From Chryseobacterium gleum (GTDB taxonomy: Bacteria > Bacteroidota > Bacteroidia > Flavobacteriales_D > Sanyastnellaceae), in NCBI GenBank assembly GCA_945881835.1, contig CAMCVP010000001.1, positions 248,001-312,000 on the forward strand: DNA of 64,000 nucleotides. Direction: 5' to 3'. Position numbers and translations under genes: made by a program. Under the pieces are notes generated by a model, which saw nothing but the letters and a program-made list of their open reading frames with translations, searched no databases and was not told the origin of the DNA. How positions within the stretch are numbered: position 1 is the first letter of the stretch; each line of letters begins with the position of its first letter. Positions 53,158-61,609 of the stretch are shown here, one piece after another.

Positions 53158-53200
53158 CAGCGTCATCCGCTTGCGGTCATCAATCGCTTAAAGGCGATTG
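53158..53200. repeat. Micro-hairpins, TCAT linker type, between hemF and lolA
   Basis: GTCAT CCGC-TT-GCGG TCAT CAATCGC-TTAAAG-GCGATTG; the lolA stop codon lies in the loop of the last hairpin. Confidence 0.85.
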
Positions 53201-53829
53201 TCGACCATCTTAACACCTGGGAATCCTGCTTGATTGAATTTGAAGTCACCTTCGTTAATGGCAGGATTCGCTTTGAAGTTTTTAATCTTGTAAGTCACGT
53301 TTGCGTTTTCGCGAGTAACAACATTCACTTTAGTAAGTTCCATTTTCGCTTTGTCAACGAAAAGAGTTACGGTGTGAAATGATTTCGATTTTGGGTTCAA
53401 AGGGTATAGAGCGATTTCGTAACAAGCAACACCATCAACAGTTGCGTTGGTGTTTTTCATTTCGTGTTTGAAGTCTTTGTTCCAGATGGTATACATCTCA
53501 GAAGGATCGAATCCACCGTCTTTCACGTCGGCTAAGTTGTCGATTGAACACGAGTTCGATTTTTTGTTGTAGGTCCAAACAGTAGCGCCGTCGCAGTATA
53601 CAGAATAGTCTGGAAGTGCAAGTTGGTATTTTTTTCCTTTTACTTTAACTGTTCCGTTTTGCTTGGATACTTTTCCGGTTTTCGGATTGCTTAATTCTGA
53701 ACTGAAGTCTGACGAGGTGGTAGCCCAAGATTTAGCTTTGGTTGAAAGCTTGTCTAATATTTCTTTAGAAGTCTGTGCTTGAAGAGAAAACGTTGCAAGA
53801 AGTGCGAACGCTAGAAATAGATTTTTCAT
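53188..53829 (-). CDS. lolA: LolA-like outer-membrane lipoprotein carrier protein
   Basis: Signal peptide MKNLFLAFALLATFSLQAQ; KQNGTVKVKGKKYQLALPDYSVYCDGATVWTYNKKSNS. Confidence 0.85.
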   Translation of the reverse strand: MKNLFLAFALLATFSLQAQTSKEILDKLSTKAKSWATTSSDFSSELSNPKTGKVSKQNGTVKVKGKKYQLALPDYSVYCDGATVWTYNKKSNSCSIDNLADVKDGGFDPSEMYTIWNKDFKHEMKNTNATVDGVACYEIALYPLNPKSKSFHTVTLFVDKAKMELTKVNVVTRENANVTYKIKNFKANPAINEGDFKFNQAGFPGVKMVDNRL

Positions 53830-53841
53830 TTTGTTTTTTTA

Positions 53842-56400
53842 TTAATCACGCAGGTTTTTCAAGAACTGTTCCAAAGCGATCTCATCGGGTATTAATACCT
53901 TCCGAGCCTTACTTCCTTCAAAGGGTCCAATAAGTCCTGCAGCCTCCAATTGGTCTATCAATCGGCCTGCTCTGTTATAACCCAATTTAAGTTTTCGTTG
54001 AAGAAGAGAGGCCGATCCTTGTTGACTTAACACAATGACCTTCGCAGCTTCTTCGAACAATGAATCACGTTCCGAGTTGTCAAAATTACCAATTTCCATT
54101 GAATTTTCATCAGCAACTTCAGGAAGATGGAAGGCGTGAGCATAACCTTGCTGACTTCCAATGAATTCAGTTATAGCCTGAACCTCTGGTGTATCAACGA
54201 ATCCGCACTGCAAGCGAATCAAATCGTTTCCCGTGCTTAAAAGCATATCCCCTCTACCAATTAATTGGTCTGCTCCTCCAGCATCGAGAATCGTACGAGA
54301 GTCAATTTTCGAAGTTACACGGAACGCTATACGCGCCGGGAAGTTGGCTTTGATGGTACCCGTGATGATGTTTACCGATGGACGTTGAGTCGCAATGATC
54401 AAGTGAATACCAATGGCACGCGCTAATTGTGCAAGACGGGCAATAGGTGTTTCCACCTCGCGACCAGCGGTCATGATTAAATCGGCGAACTCATCTACAA
54501 CCAATACAATGTATGGAAGGAATCGGTGTCCGTTATTCGGATTTAATTTTCTGGAAATGAATTTCGCGTTGTATTCCTTTATGGTTCGACACTCGGCTGT
54601 TTTAAGAAGTTCGTAGCGCTCGTCCATTTCCACACACAACGAATTCAATGTTTTTACCGCCTTGCTAGTGTCTGTGATAATCGCTTCAGCTTCGTCAGGA
54701 AGTTTCGCCAAGAAATGTCTTTCAATTTTATTGAAAAGGGTAAGTTCAACTTTCTTCGGATCGACCAAAACAAATTTCACTTGAGAAGGATGCTTGCGAT
54801 ACAGCAATGAAACCAAGATGGCGTTCAGTCCTACAGACTTACCTTGTCCAGTAGCACCTGCCATAAGTAAGTGAGGCATCTTGGTTAAGTCGGTAACGAA
54901 TATGTCGTTCGAAATGGTTTTCCCCAGCACCAATGGAAGTTCCATGTCTGCATTTTGAAACTTGTCGCTCGCAATTAACGAACGCATAGAAACCACGTCG
55001 GGTCTGCTGTTCGGAACTTCAATACCAATTGTTCCTTTTCCAGGAATTGGAGCAATGATGCGAATTCCCAATGCAGCAAGCGAAAGCGCAATGTCGTCTT
55101 CCAAACTTTTGATTTTCGAAATACGTACCCCAGGGGCAGGAACAATTTCATACAAGGTAACCGTTGGTCCAATGGTCGCTTTAATCTTGGCAATCTCAAT
55201 CTTGTAGTGATTGAGTGTTTCGATAATTCTGTTTTTATTTTCTTCAAGCTCTTCCTTCGAAATCTGAGGGCCATTGCCTCCGTAATTCTGAAGTAAATCA
55301 ATGGAAGGAAGCTGGTAGCGTGAAAGGTCAAGCTTCGGATCATATTCACCGAATTCGGTGCTTTCGATTTCGTCGGAACTCAATTCTTCGGCTTGCACGA
55401 CCGGTGCAATTTCAATTCCTAGATCACCCAAATCGTCGTCTTCGAAGACGGTTGAGTTTCCAGAAGAGACAGGATTCAACTCAAATTCGTCCGTGGTTTT
55501 TTTTTCTTCTTCCACTTCAGGAATTAAATCGAACGTTGTCTGGGGTTCAAGCGGGTTATTAAAGTCGAAAGAAGCAGTCTGAACAGGTTTTTCATCCTCT
55601 TGAATAAATTCATAAACTTCTGGTTCAGGCTCTGGCTCATGCGTGTAGGAGGGAATCGCTTCGGCCTTTACTTCGACAGTTGTTTCTTCTTTGTTGACAG
55701 TGGGTTTATGTTGAAGCTCTTCTTCTTCTTCAATAATTCGGGGCTTGTCTGCCTTTGGTTTCGATCTGAAAAGAACGCCGAGTCGAGCAATGAACGTATC
55801 TACATGGTGGTTGAAGTTCACAATGAAAAACACGATGACCACAAATAAGATTCCAAACAAAGTGCCCATCCAACCCAATTGCGAAACACAAAAATGGGTT
55901 GCAACAACACCGTATCCGCCAACGAATAAACCATTAATAAGAATTTCAATGTGATCAAAAGGAATGGGGTTGGTGCGGTGTGCGAAGAATCCAATGGCCA
56001 ATGGCAGGAAGAGCATAACACCGATGCTCACGCGCAAGGTTTTCAGAAACGGAAGAAGGTGCTTTCCTGTGAGCATTCGCATGCCCAGTAGGAACGTTAG
56101 AAGAGGGATGCACAACGCTGCAATCCCCGCAAAATGGAACATAAGCGCATGAGCGCAACGTGCGCCCAAGCCACCCATCCAGTTTTGGAAAGACTCGTTC
56201 AATTGTCCACTACCCACAAATAGTTGTTGGTCATGTACACCTGAAAATAAATAGGAAATACAGGCTAGCGCCATGAACGCTGAAAGCAATAGAATGGCAA
56301 GTCCAGTAATGCGCATAGAACGGACGTCGCGATTCAAATGTTCGTTTCTATCTTCAAATTCGGCAGAAGTATCGACTTCGCCTTTTCTTTTTTTAGCCAA
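53842..56400 (-). CDS. ftsK: DNA translocase FtsK/SpoIIIE
   Basis: N-terminal TM region; PHLLMAGATGQGKSVGLNAILVSLLY; VVDEFADLIMTAGREVETPIARLAQLARAIGIHLIIATQRPSVNIITG; gamma domain. Confidence 0.96.
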   Translation of the reverse strand: MAKKRKGEVDTSAEFEDRNEHLNRDVRSMRITGLAILLLSAFMALACISYLFSGVHDQQLFVGSGQLNESFQNWMGGLGARCAHALMFHFAGIAALCIPLLTFLLGMRMLTGKHLLPFLKTLRVSIGVMLFLPLAIGFFAHRTNPIPFDHIEILINGLFVGGYGVVATHFCVSQLGWMGTLFGILFVVIVFFIVNFNHHVDTFIARLGVLFRSKPKADKPRIIEEEEELQHKPTVNKEETTVEVKAEAIPSYTHEPEPEPEVYEFIQEDEKPVQTASFDFNNPLEPQTTFDLIPEVEEEKKTTDEFELNPVSSGNSTVFEDDDLGDLGIEIAPVVQAEELSSDEIESTEFGEYDPKLDLSRYQLPSIDLLQNYGGNGPQISKEELEENKNRIIETLNHYKIEIAKIKATIGPTVTLYEIVPAPGVRISKIKSLEDDIALSLAALGIRIIAPIPGKGTIGIEVPNSRPDVVSMRSLIASDKFQNADMELPLVLGKTISNDIFVTDLTKMPHLLMAGATGQGKSVGLNAILVSLLYRKHPSQVKFVLVDPKKVELTLFNKIERHFLAKLPDEAEAIITDTSKAVKTLNSLCVEMDERYELLKTAECRTIKEYNAKFISRKLNPNNGHRFLPYIVLVVDEFADLIMTAGREVETPIARLAQLARAIGIHLIIATQRPSVNIITGTIKANFPARIAFRVTSKIDSRTILDAGGADQLIGRGDMLLSTGNDLIRLQCGFVDTPEVQAITEFIGSQQGYAHAFHLPEVADENSMEIGNFDNSERDSLFEEAAKVIVLSQQGSASLLQRKLKLGYNRAGRLIDQLEAAGLIGPFEGSKARKVLIPDEIALEQFLKNLRD

Positions 56401-56538
56401 AATGTACAGATGTATGGATGTGTGAAATTATTCAGTAGAACAACTGAAAAAGCAAGGGTTGTAGTGTCTTATTAACATAGATTTGTGGCTATTCGATGGG
56501 GATTGGTTTAGAATAGTCGAAAAAAATGAATAGCAGTG

Positions 56539-56568
56539 TTGCAATTCTCAATATTCTACGTATATTTG
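56539..56568 (+). promoter_or_regulatory. Bacteroidota-type promoter for rpmG (TTG-N19-TATATTTG)
   Basis: TTG 56539-56541; TATATTTG 56561-56568. Confidence 0.7.
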
Positions 56569-56587
56569 CCGTCCAATTTCTGCAACA

Positions 56588-56770
56588 ATGGCTAAGAAAG
56601 GTAATAGAATACAAGTTATAATGGAGTGCACAGAACACAAAGAGTCTGGCAAACCCGGCACAAGCCGTTACATCACTACTAAGAACAGGAAGAACACTCC
56701 TGAGCGCTTAGAGAAGAAAAAATTCAACCCGATTTTGAAGAGAATGACGGTTCATAAAGAAATCAAATAA
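56588..56770 (+). CDS. rpmG: 50S ribosomal protein L33
   Basis: [60 protein letters not shown]. Confidence 0.96.
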   Translation: MAKKGNRIQVIMECTEHKESGKPGTSRYITTKNRKNTPERLEKKKFNPILKRMTVHKEIK

Positions 56771-56779
56771 GACTAAGTC

Positions 56780-56935
56780 ATGGCAAAGAAAGTAGTTGCG
56801 ACCCTTCAAACTGGTGGTGGTAAGAACCACACCAAGGTTATCAAAATGGTGAAGTCTGCAAAGACAGGCTCATATTCCTTCAAAGAGGAAATTGTACACA
56901 ATGACAAAATCGGCGAGTTCTTTGCTAAAGGCTAA
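56780..56935 (+). CDS. DUF4295 family small protein
   Basis: MAKKVVATLQTGGGKNHTKVIKMVKSAKTGSYSFKEEIVHNDKIGEFFAKG (51 aa), below the ORF-track size cutoff; between rpmG and ftsY. Confidence 0.9.
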   Translation: MAKKVVATLQTGGGKNHTKVIKMVKSAKTGSYSFKEEIVHNDKIGEFFAKG

Positions 56936-56954
56936 TCGCTGTTAGAAATATGTT

Positions 56955-56992
56955 AAAAGGCTTTTCCTTTGGAAAGGCCTTTTTTTTATTTT
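56955..56992 (+). terminator. Rho-independent terminator
   Basis: AAAAGGCTTTTCCTTTGGAAAGGCCTTTTTTTT. Confidence 0.75.
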
Positions 56993-57003
56993 AGACCTAT
57001 ACT

Positions 57004-57972
57004 ATGAGTTTCTTTAAACGCCTCTTTTCGAAAGAAAAAAAAGATAAGTTAGATCTTGGTCTTGAAAGAACCCGCGAAGGTTTTTTCGGGAAGCTAGCTC
57101 GTATTGTTACGGGAAAAGCGCATGTAGATGATGAGATGCTCGATGAGTTGGAAGAAATTCTGATTACTTCAGACGTTGGAACAGCCACGACCGAAAAGAT
57201 TATTAAGCGCATTCAAGAACGCGTTCGTCGAGAAAAATCAATGCCTTCCGATCAGCTGAATCAAGTTTTACGCGATGAGATTGCACAAATGCTTGTCGGT
57301 CACGATGGAGAAGATAGCGAAGAAATTTTCATTCCAGCTTCTGATGGAATGCCCTACGTAATTATGGTAGTAGGGGTGAACGGTGTGGGTAAGACCACCA
57401 CCATTGGTAAGATGGCTTACCAACTTCAACAACAAGGAAAGAAAGTGGTATTGGGTGCGGCAGATACCTTTCGTGCAGCAGCCATTGACCAATTGAAAAT
57501 TTGGGCAGAGCGAGCCAATGTTGACATAGTGGCTCAGGCCATGAATGCTGATCCCGCGGCTGTTGCTTTTGATACCTTACAATCGGCGGTTTCTAAGAAT
57601 GCCGATGTTGTTATCATTGATACAGCAGGCCGATTGCATAACAAGGTTGGTTTGATGAACGAGCTTTCGAAAATCAAACGCGTGATGCAAAAGGTGGTTC
57701 CGAATGCACCGCATGATGTAATGCTTGTTTTAGACGGTTCAACCGGACAGAATGCATTCGAACAAGCCAAGCAGTTTACGGCTGCGACAGAAGTTTCTTC
57801 ATTGGCCATAACAAAAATTGACGGAACAGCCAAAGGTGGTGTTGTCATAGGGATTTCAGATCAATTCAATATACCTGTCCGCTTCATTGGAGTGGGGGAG
57901 CAAGCCGGAGATCTTCAGGTCTTCAATAGATTTGAATTTGTAGATAGTTTATTCGCAGGAAAATCAAAGTAA
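57004..57972 (+). CDS. ftsY: Signal recognition particle receptor FtsY
   Basis: [75 protein letters not shown]. Confidence 0.97.
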   Translation: MSFFKRLFSKEKKDKLDLGLERTREGFFGKLARIVTGKAHVDDEMLDELEEILITSDVGTATTEKIIKRIQERVRREKSMPSDQLNQVLRDEIAQMLVGHDGEDSEEIFIPASDGMPYVIMVVGVNGVGKTTTIGKMAYQLQQQGKKVVLGAADTFRAAAIDQLKIWAERANVDIVAQAMNADPAAVAFDTLQSAVSKNADVVIIDTAGRLHNKVGLMNELSKIKRVMQKVVPNAPHDVMLVLDGSTGQNAFEQAKQFTAATEVSSLAITKIDGTAKGGVVIGISDQFNIPVRFIGVGEQAGDLQVFNRFEFVDSLFAGKSK

Positions 57973-59285
57973 TGAAAACAAAGACCCTCAAGAAGAACAA
58001 GGTGAATGTAGTAACCTTGGGTTGCGCAAAAAATATTTTCGACTCGGAAGTCATGATGGCGCAATTGAAGGCCAATTCTTTCGATGTTGAGCATGAATCT
58101 GAAGAGACCGATTCTGAAATCGTAATCATTAATACTTGCGGTTTCATAGACAACGCCAAAGAAGAAAGTATCAATACAATCTTGGCTTGGGCAAAGGAGA
58201 AAGAGAAAGGAAATGTTTCGAAGCTGTATGTGACTGGATGTTTGAGCGAACGTTATAAGCCCGAATTGGAAAAGGATATTCCGGAAGTAGACGCCTTCTT
58301 CGGAACGCGTGATCTTCCACGTTTATTGAAAACATTGAAGGCAGATTATAAAACTGAATTGGTAGGAGAGCGCTTGCTTACTACACCTAGTCATTTCGCT
58401 TATTTTAAAATTGCGGAAGGATGCGATCGTCCGTGTTCGTTTTGCGCCATTCCGCTTATGCGCGGAAAGCACGTGAGTACTCCCATGGATCAGTTGGTGA
58501 AAAACGCGAAATCTTTGGCGGCCAATGGCACCAAGGAATTGGTGCTTATTGCTCAAGATCTTACCTTCTACGGTTTAGATATTGAGAAGAAAAGAACACT
58601 TTCAGAATTATTGAAGCGTCTTTCCGATGTGGAAGGTATCGATTGGATTCGTTTGCAGTATGCCTTTCCAAGTGGGTTTCCGATGGATGTGCTTGATGTG
58701 ATGAATGAGCGTGATAATATTTGTAAGTATTTAGACATGCCGCTTCAGCATGGAACAACAAAAATGTTGCAAGCCATGAAGCGCGGTATTACGCGAGAGA
58801 AGACCGATGCGCTTATTCAAGACATTCGCATGAAGGTTCCTGATATTGCGATTCGCACGACGTTGATCACAGGCTTCCCTGGGGAAACGGCTGCTGATCA
58901 CAAAGAACTTTTGAAGTGGATCGAACAATCGCGTTTCGAGCGTTTGGGCGTATTTACATACAGCCATGAAGAGAATACTTCTGCATACGTTTTGAACGAT
59001 GATGTTTCTGCAAGAACGAAGAAGAAGCGTGCCGATGAAATTATGGAAGTGCAATCGCACATTTCATTGGAACTGAATGAAGCGAAGGTGGGTAAGACGT
59101 TCAAGGTATTAATAGATAAAATGGAAGGAGATTACTACATCGGTCGCACCGAGTTCGATTCTCCAGAAGTAGACAACGAGGTAGTTGTTCCAAAGTCAGA
59201 AGGCTATTTGCGCGTAGGAGATTTTGCAGATATTGAAATTATTCGTGCAGAGCATTATGATTTAATAGGAAAAATTAAAGCGTGA
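57972..59285 (+). CDS. rimO: Ribosomal protein S12 methylthiotransferase RimO
   Basis: VVTLGCAKNIFDSEVMMAQL; AEGCDRPCSFCAIPLMRGKHVSTP radical-SAM CxxxCxxC; TRAM-like C-terminus. Confidence 0.95.
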   Translation: MKTKTLKKNKVNVVTLGCAKNIFDSEVMMAQLKANSFDVEHESEETDSEIVIINTCGFIDNAKEESINTILAWAKEKEKGNVSKLYVTGCLSERYKPELEKDIPEVDAFFGTRDLPRLLKTLKADYKTELVGERLLTTPSHFAYFKIAEGCDRPCSFCAIPLMRGKHVSTPMDQLVKNAKSLAANGTKELVLIAQDLTFYGLDIEKKRTLSELLKRLSDVEGIDWIRLQYAFPSGFPMDVLDVMNERDNICKYLDMPLQHGTTKMLQAMKRGITREKTDALIQDIRMKVPDIAIRTTLITGFPGETAADHKELLKWIEQSRFERLGVFTYSHEENTSAYVLNDDVSARTKKKRADEIMEVQSHISLELNEAKVGKTFKVLIDKMEGDYYIGRTEFDSPEVDNEVVVPKSEGYLRVGDFADIEIIRAEHYDLIGKIKA

Positions 59286-59890
59286 GTTCTGAAGTGAAAT
59301 ATCCCGTTATGGAGACCTTCACGAGTGTTCAAGGTGAAGGCGTTTATACCGGTGTTCCAAGTTTTTTTATTCGATTGGCCGGATGTGACGTTGGTTGTGT
59401 TTGGTGCGATGTGAAAGAAAGTTGGGACAGCGAAAAGCATCCACTTGTGTCTCTCAACACGCTTGTCGAAGCAGCCGTTGGAAGCGGGGTGAAGGTGGTC
59501 ATTGTTACAGGAGGTGAACCTACGATGCATGATTTGGCGCCATTAACAGAAGCTCTTCGTAATGTCGGGATGCGCATTCATATAGAAACGAGCGGCACAC
59601 AAAAACTAACGGGTCTATTCGATTGGATTACCTTTTCACCCAAAAAATTTAAGGCGCCTTTGGAAGAATATTTTCAAATAGCGAATGAATTGAAAGTCGT
59701 GATCAATCACAAATCTGACTTTGAATGGTCTCATGAATTGTCTGAACGCATGAATGAAAGTGCCCAGTGGTTTATGCAACCTGAATGGGACAAGCGGGAA
59801 ACAATGCTTCCGCTAATTTTTGATTGGGTATTAAAAAAACCACACTGGCGTGTGGGTCTTCAAATTCACAAATACATGGGAGTTGAATAA
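59282..59890 (+). CDS. queE: 7-carboxy-7-deazaguanine synthase QueE
   Basis: METFTSVQGEGVYTGVPSFFIRLAGCDVGCVWCDVKESWD; VIVTGGEPTMHD. Confidence 0.93.
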   Translation: MSSEVKYPVMETFTSVQGEGVYTGVPSFFIRLAGCDVGCVWCDVKESWDSEKHPLVSLNTLVEAAVGSGVKVVIVTGGEPTMHDLAPLTEALRNVGMRIHIETSGTQKLTGLFDWITFSPKKFKAPLEEYFQIANELKVVINHKSDFEWSHELSERMNESAQWFMQPEWDKRETMLPLIFDWVLKKPHWRVGLQIHKYMGVE

Positions 59891-59897
59891 TTGATTA

Positions 59898-61538
59898 TTA
59901 TTCTTTAATCACTCTTAGTTTATTTCCTTCTTCATCTGTCACAACATAGATTCCAGTGCTATAGTTGCTGAAATTAATTTGCCACACGCCGTATAGGGTT
60001 TCAACTAAATTTCCTTGAAGGGAATAGATGTGAATGTTGCTTTTCTTCGAGCACTGTACAATTCCTCTAGTTGGATTCGGATATACCGAAAATATCTTTT
60101 TAGAAGCATTCATTTCTTGGACACTAATAACACCTTGGTTATTCGAGAAATTTGGGGTGGTAACAATGAAGTTCACCCATTCAGGGCTTCCGTCTGTAAG
60201 TCTTCCCAAACTAGTATCTGCGTCCATATGCTGCCAATATATTTCGTCAACACGAGTTAAGCCATCGGGGCTATACAATCCAATAAATTCCGTGTTATTA
60301 TTTAAGTTGAAGTTGGTGTGCAATACTCCTTGCGACCCGTCGTCATCTGCAAAGAACAAAAGGTATCCTTGAGCAGGTATTTTCACACTATCAATAAAGG
60401 TTGCCGGCACCTGCCATCTTCTTGGGTTTTCACTGTTGTCGCTTAAGAAGTATCCTGCAAGATTTACGTCGTAATTCAAAGGGTTATAGATTTCAACCCA
60501 ATCATCGAATTGTCCATAGTTATCTGCGAATGTTACAATGTTGTCTGCCATAACCTCATTAATAACTACGGCTTCCGGCGTAATGAAAAACAGACTGTTG
60601 GTGTTAATGGGTGTAGCTGTAGTGAAGGTGATAATGCTGGTAGAGCCATCCGTTGAACATCCAGCACTTTGTCCGGGTGCAAGTGGTCCCCACGTTAATG
60701 AGCTCACAAGAGCGATTCCATCCGGACCTGTTAACGTTGCGGTTCCGCCTGCTGGATTCAATAGTAAAGATGTGTGTGTTGCTCCGAAAGTAGTGTCATT
60801 GTCGCACCAAAAAACTTTAAAGCTATTTCCTGGAATGACAGTGTTGTATGGCTCATCTGTTGGAATAGTCCATTGCGTGGGTGATCCGTTAACGCTGAGG
60901 TAGTAGCCGCCCAAATTAACTTGAAAGGAATTAGGGTTATAAATTTCAATCCAGGGGTCGTACTCGAATTGAGGGTCGTGAAAAATTCCTGTATTTGCTG
61001 TCTGTACTTCATTTAAAAACAATAGTGCTGCGGTGGCTGGCAACTCTTGGTTAGTAGCAGAATAAGTAACATTGTTGAAGTATTGCCACGTTGAACACGA
61101 TTCACATGTTCGTCCATAGCTAATGTCTGTTGCCATTTCCGGATATGATACACTGTCAATAATGGTTACGCCATCTGGGGCAGTAAGAAAGACATTTTCA
61201 CCATTGGTGCTCAAAGTGAAATTGGTGTGCATTGCTCCTTGGGAAAGGTTGTCGTTGTCAGCGAAGAATACCGCAAATCCGCCTGGAAGTAGGGTAGTGG
61301 TGCCCGGACTGGTCGCAGGGATTTGATGCTTCGTTAAATTAAGATGATCGTCAGATAAGTAATAACCTGCGAGATTGACAATTCCGCCTGCGTTATAGAT
61401 TTCAATGAAGTCATCGAATTCGAAAAATTCATCCATTTGAGTCACATCGTTTGAGGCTAGAATTTCGTTCAATCGAAGTTGTCCCTGACCTATTAGGGTT
61501 GAGAAAAGAGAAAGAAGAATGAGTATTCCAGTGCGCAT
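59898..61538 (-). CDS. Secreted protein with three lamin-tail (LTD) domains and T9SS C-terminal sorting tail
   Basis: LNEILASNDVTQMDEFFEFDDFIEIYNAGG...LAGYYLSD; LNEVQTANTG...WIEIYNPNSFQVNLGGYYLS; INEVMADNIVTFADNYGQFDDWVEIYNPLNYDVNLAGYFLSD; VYPNPTRGIVQC. Confidence 0.92.
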   Translation of the reverse strand: MRTGILILLSLFSTLIGQGQLRLNEILASNDVTQMDEFFEFDDFIEIYNAGGIVNLAGYYLSDDHLNLTKHQIPATSPGTTTLLPGGFAVFFADNDNLSQGAMHTNFTLSTNGENVFLTAPDGVTIIDSVSYPEMATDISYGRTCESCSTWQYFNNVTYSATNQELPATAALLFLNEVQTANTGIFHDPQFEYDPWIEIYNPNSFQVNLGGYYLSVNGSPTQWTIPTDEPYNTVIPGNSFKVFWCDNDTTFGATHTSLLLNPAGGTATLTGPDGIALVSSLTWGPLAPGQSAGCSTDGSTSIITFTTATPINTNSLFFITPEAVVINEVMADNIVTFADNYGQFDDWVEIYNPLNYDVNLAGYFLSDNSENPRRWQVPATFIDSVKIPAQGYLLFFADDDGSQGVLHTNFNLNNNTEFIGLYSPDGLTRVDEIYWQHMDADTSLGRLTDGSPEWVNFIVTTPNFSNNQGVISVQEMNASKKIFSVYPNPTRGIVQCSKKSNIHIYSLQGNLVETLYGVWQINFSNYSTGIYVVTDEEGNKLRVIKE

Positions 61539-61609
61539 GCGATTCGTGTTAGCGTAAAGTTAAGAGAATAATACGCTGCTTGGAATTGTTCAGTGAAATA
61601 ATAAATAGG

